DNA from: an uncultured Enterococcus sp.
GTDB lineage: Bacteria > Bacillota > Bacilli > Lactobacillales > Enterococcaceae
DNA length: 6,195 nucleotides
Direction: 5' to 3'
NCBI GenBank assembly: GCA_946409145.1
Contig: CAMJVA010000097.1
Location: forward strand, 1 to 6,195
Part shown: positions 4,503 to 6,195 of the stretch, piece after piece
How the letters are laid out: each line of letters opens with the position of its first letter
How positions within the stretch are numbered: the first letter of the stretch is position 1
Made by a program: the position numbers and the translations under genes
The notes under the pieces: model-generated
What the model saw: only the letters and a program-made list of their open reading frames with translations
What the model was told of the DNA's origin: nothing
Database searches by the model: none

Positions 4503-5981
4503 ATGTTATATGAAGACTTAATGTTAGATACTTCTACGAAAATTCGCTATAAAATGTTTCGTCTTTTAACAACCTTAAAACCAGATCATTACTCCATCTT
4601 TTTTTTAGCTGAAAAATTAAATCTTACTTACCAACAAACCTATCATCACTTAAATGAATTAAATCGAGAAATCCAATTAGCCAATCCTAAACAAGACTCC
4701 ATTTTAATTAAAAATAGTGGTATTACCACCTTAAATATTATTTTAACTTTAGACGATTATCGTTATCAACTTTTAGAAGAGTCTCTGCCTTTTTCTTTTG
4801 TGCAATACTCTTTACAAGAAGACAACCCAACTTTAGATGATTTTTGTACAAAAATGTACGTAAGCCGTTCCACTTTAAGTCGGAAAATGAAACCCTTAAC
4901 AACTTTTTTGAAACAATTTAATATTCGCATTAGCTATACCACTATGGCCTTAGTGGGCGAAGAAAATAAAGTACGCCAAGCTTTATTTTATTTAATGTGG
5001 TTAGGTACCAGAGGAATTGTTTGGCCTTTTAACTTTAAAAAAGAAGAGCTTTCTTTTTTGAAAGAAAATTTTAAATCTTATTTTTCCTTGAACCAAACCT
5101 TTGTGGGAAAAAAAGAATTAGATTTAATGTTAGGGATTAGTTACAGTCGCATGAAAAAAAATTTCTATGCTCCTTATCATACCGCCTACGATTTACTCTT
5201 TAAAAAAAGTGATTATTATGATTTAACCTTACTGGATCACGTTCCCACTATTCCTTTAAAATGCGCTAAAGGAGAGTGTGCTCACTTTTACTTCATGTCC
5301 TTAATGGCACCTTATTTTACAGAAACGAAAGATCCTGTTTTGTCTAAAAGATTAAGCGCTTTTGCTAAAGACAAAAATATGATTTTATCTTTAGGAGAAG
5401 AATTTTTAACCTACATTAATGAAGAAATATTTCAAAACACTTTAACTAAAGGGGAAAAACAAATTGCTTTAGGAAATATTTTAAGTGTCACCTTTGCTTT
5501 TTATGTGATTAATGGGCCTTTTCCCCATTTAAGAATTTTTATTTCTGTAGACGATGATAAAAACACAGCCCTAACCAGAGGCTGTGAAGCCTTTTTCTCC
5601 CAAATAGAAATCAAGGAAAAATATGAAAAATTAAAAACAGTTTTTCCAAATCTTATGGAAGCCTATGGTAGATTTTTACAACCTTATTATGAAAAAAGAA
5701 AAAAGAAAGATCCCTTAAAAGTCGCCTTAGCTTTAGAACAAAATATTTTATATACTCACCAATTGCAGAGCTTTTTAGAAAATTTAAATTTTGTAAAAGT
5801 AGAAACTTACATGAATCGTCCAGAATCTTATGATTTAATTATTGCTTCTTCCTTTACTTTAAAATTAAAATATCCGAAAGCACCTCTATACTATTGGGAT
5901 TTAGACTTTAAAGAAGAAGAACTCATTTACTTATACCAACTGTTACAAGAGAAGTATCAAAAGAAAAATGAAGAAAAATAA
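4503..5981 (+). CDS. Mga-family helix-turn-helix transcription regulator
   Basis: A 492-residue protein with the length and domain order of Mga/AtxA-type regulators. Residues about 11-57 form a first winged helix (KIRYKMFRLLTT, then FFLAEKLNLTYQQTYHHLNELN). Residues about 105-145 form the Mga helix-turn-helix (NPTLDDFCTKMYVSRSTLSRKMK, with SRSTLSRK as recognition helix). Residues about 155-395 are helical, as in the PRD-like region, with histidines 226, 246, 261 and 342 that might or might not be phosphorylated by the PTS. Residues about 404-485 look like an EIIB-like alpha/beta domain (PLKVALALE, YDLIIASS, APLYYWDLDF). That domain has no cysteine, so EIIB-type phosphorylation there is excluded. 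The family acts in the cytoplasm, often as sugar-responsive activators of surface or virulence genes. It is monocistronic with a strong ribosome site; no target gene is apparent beside it. Confidence 0.88.
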   Translation: MLYEDLMLDTSTKIRYKMFRLLTTLKPDHYSIFFLAEKLNLTYQQTYHHLNELNREIQLANPKQDSILIKNSGITTLNIILTLDDYRYQLLEESLPFSFVQYSLQEDNPTLDDFCTKMYVSRSTLSRKMKPLTTFLKQFNIRISYTTMALVGEENKVRQALFYLMWLGTRGIVWPFNFKKEELSFLKENFKSYFSLNQTFVGKKELDLMLGISYSRMKKNFYAPYHTAYDLLFKKSDYYDLTLLDHVPTIPLKCAKGECAHFYFMSLMAPYFTETKDPVLSKRLSAFAKDKNMILSLGEEFLTYINEEIFQNTLTKGEKQIALGNILSVTFAFYVINGPFPHLRIFISVDDDKNTALTRGCEAFFSQIEIKEKYEKLKTVFPNLMEAYGRFLQPYYEKRKKKDPLKVALALEQNILYTHQLQSFLENLNFVKVETYMNRPESYDLIIASSFTLKLKYPKAPLYYWDLDFKEEELIYLYQLLQEKYQKKNEEK

Positions 5982-5982
5982 G

Positions 5983-6016
5983 AAGGGAGTGGGACATAAT
6001 TATATCCCACTCCCTT
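5983..6016. terminator. GGGAGTGGGA hairpin after the regulator gene
   Basis: A perfect 12-bp stem pairs AAGGGAGTGGGA (5983-5994) with TCCCACTCCCTT (6005-6016) around a 10-nt loop, starting 1 nt after the stop codon. The downstream sequence AAATATTAAT is only weakly T-rich on the plus strand, so termination may be partial. On the minus strand it is followed by a T-rich stretch. It overlaps the left end of the repeat element that follows. Confidence 0.72.
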
Positions 6017-6144
6017 AAATATTAATAAACGGTGATTCAAAAGTAACTCTTTCGGAAATAAGTCGAACAATCACAAAAATATGAAAAGCTATTTTCGGAT
6101 TATCCTCCTTATTTCTCGGAGTTAAACACTTTTGTCCCAACCTC
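5987..6144. repeat. Intergenic repeat element with imperfect terminal inverted repeats (MITE-like)
   Basis: The left end GAGTGGGACATAA (5987-5999) and the reverse complement of the right end, GAGGTTGGGACAAAA (6144-6130), match except for one inserted and one substituted base, so the roughly 158-bp block has terminal inverted repeats. No reading frame lies inside. Inside are further inverted repeats (6038-6134). Elements with GTGGGAC/GTCCCA ends are familiar as dispersed intergenic stem-loops in enterococci and related bacteria; membership in such a family is from memory and not tested here. No target-site duplication is clear. Confidence 0.55.
6038..6134. repeat. Long imperfect inverted repeat inside the element
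   Basis: CAAAAGT-AACTC (6038-6049) mirrors GAGTTAAACACTTTTG (6119-6134) with a 3-4 nt bulge, and CGGAAATAAG (6053-6062) mirrors CTTATTTCTCGG (6108-6119) with small gaps. At the tip, GAAAA (6083-6087) and TTTTC (6092-6096) form a 5-bp hairpin. The RNA of either strand could fold into a branched rod of about 97 nt. Confidence 0.55.
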
Positions 6145-6195
6145 TTTCCTACGATTAGTCAAGAGAAAACTCACCTATTATTTCCTACGATTAGT
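6145..6195. repeat. Two identical 15-mers, 36-bp period, reaching the window edge
   Basis: TTTCCTACGATTAGT occurs at 6145-6159 and again at 6181-6195, with 21 nt between. The second copy ends exactly at the window edge, so the repeat may be longer or have more copies. The 21-nt interval holds GAGAAAACTC, a 3-bp hairpin with an AAAA loop. Confidence 0.7.

Noticed and set aside
6145..6195. CRISPR array
   Set aside because: The repeats are only 15 bp with a single 21-nt interval, lack a repeat-length palindrome, and no cas gene is present. The 36-bp period alone is not enough.

Overview
The window is strongly AT-rich DNA from a low-GC Firmicute. A lactic acid bacterium of the Enterococcaceae (Enterococcus or a close relative) fits best. 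Reasons are the heavy use of TTA/AAA/GAA codons, AAGGAGG-type ribosome sites, a LacX-type mutarotase, an Mga-type regulator with an EIIB-like end, and a GTGGGAC/GTCCCA intergenic repeat of the kind common in this group. The genus is inferred, not proven.

Layout from left to right: (1) the 3' part of an atypical short-chain dehydrogenase (NAD(P)H-binding protein), closed by a strong terminator at 418-468; (2) a very AT-rich gap, then a 67-residue two-helix membrane protein (654-857) with its own terminator; (3) a two-gene operon, a LacX-like aldose 1-epimerase (1003-1890) and an arginase-family ureohydrolase (1901-2746), behind a promoter that carries two near-identical 15-bp palindromes spaced exactly 21 bp apart; (4) a bidirectional terminator shared with a convergent minus-strand gene (2792-3196) for an unrecognised protein with a CxxCGxxxxC cysteine cluster; (5) divergently from it, a PanE-family ketopantoate / 2-keto acid reductase (3398-4351) with its terminator; (6) a monocistronic Mga-like transcription regulator (4503-5981); (7) a non-coding repeat region (5983-6195) with a short hairpin, a roughly 160-bp element with terminal inverted repeats, and two identical 15-mers 36 bp apart that run off the window edge.

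The genes are mostly small independent transcription units with clear intrinsic terminators. Only the epimerase and ureohydrolase look co-transcribed, with the stop codon of the first inside the ribosome site of the second. No single pathway links all the genes. No complete novel multi-gene system is visible. The strongest second-look items are the tandem operator before the epimerase-arginase operon, the unexplained pairing and active-site substitutions of that ureohydrolase, the four-cysteine orphan protein, and the structured repeats at the right end.
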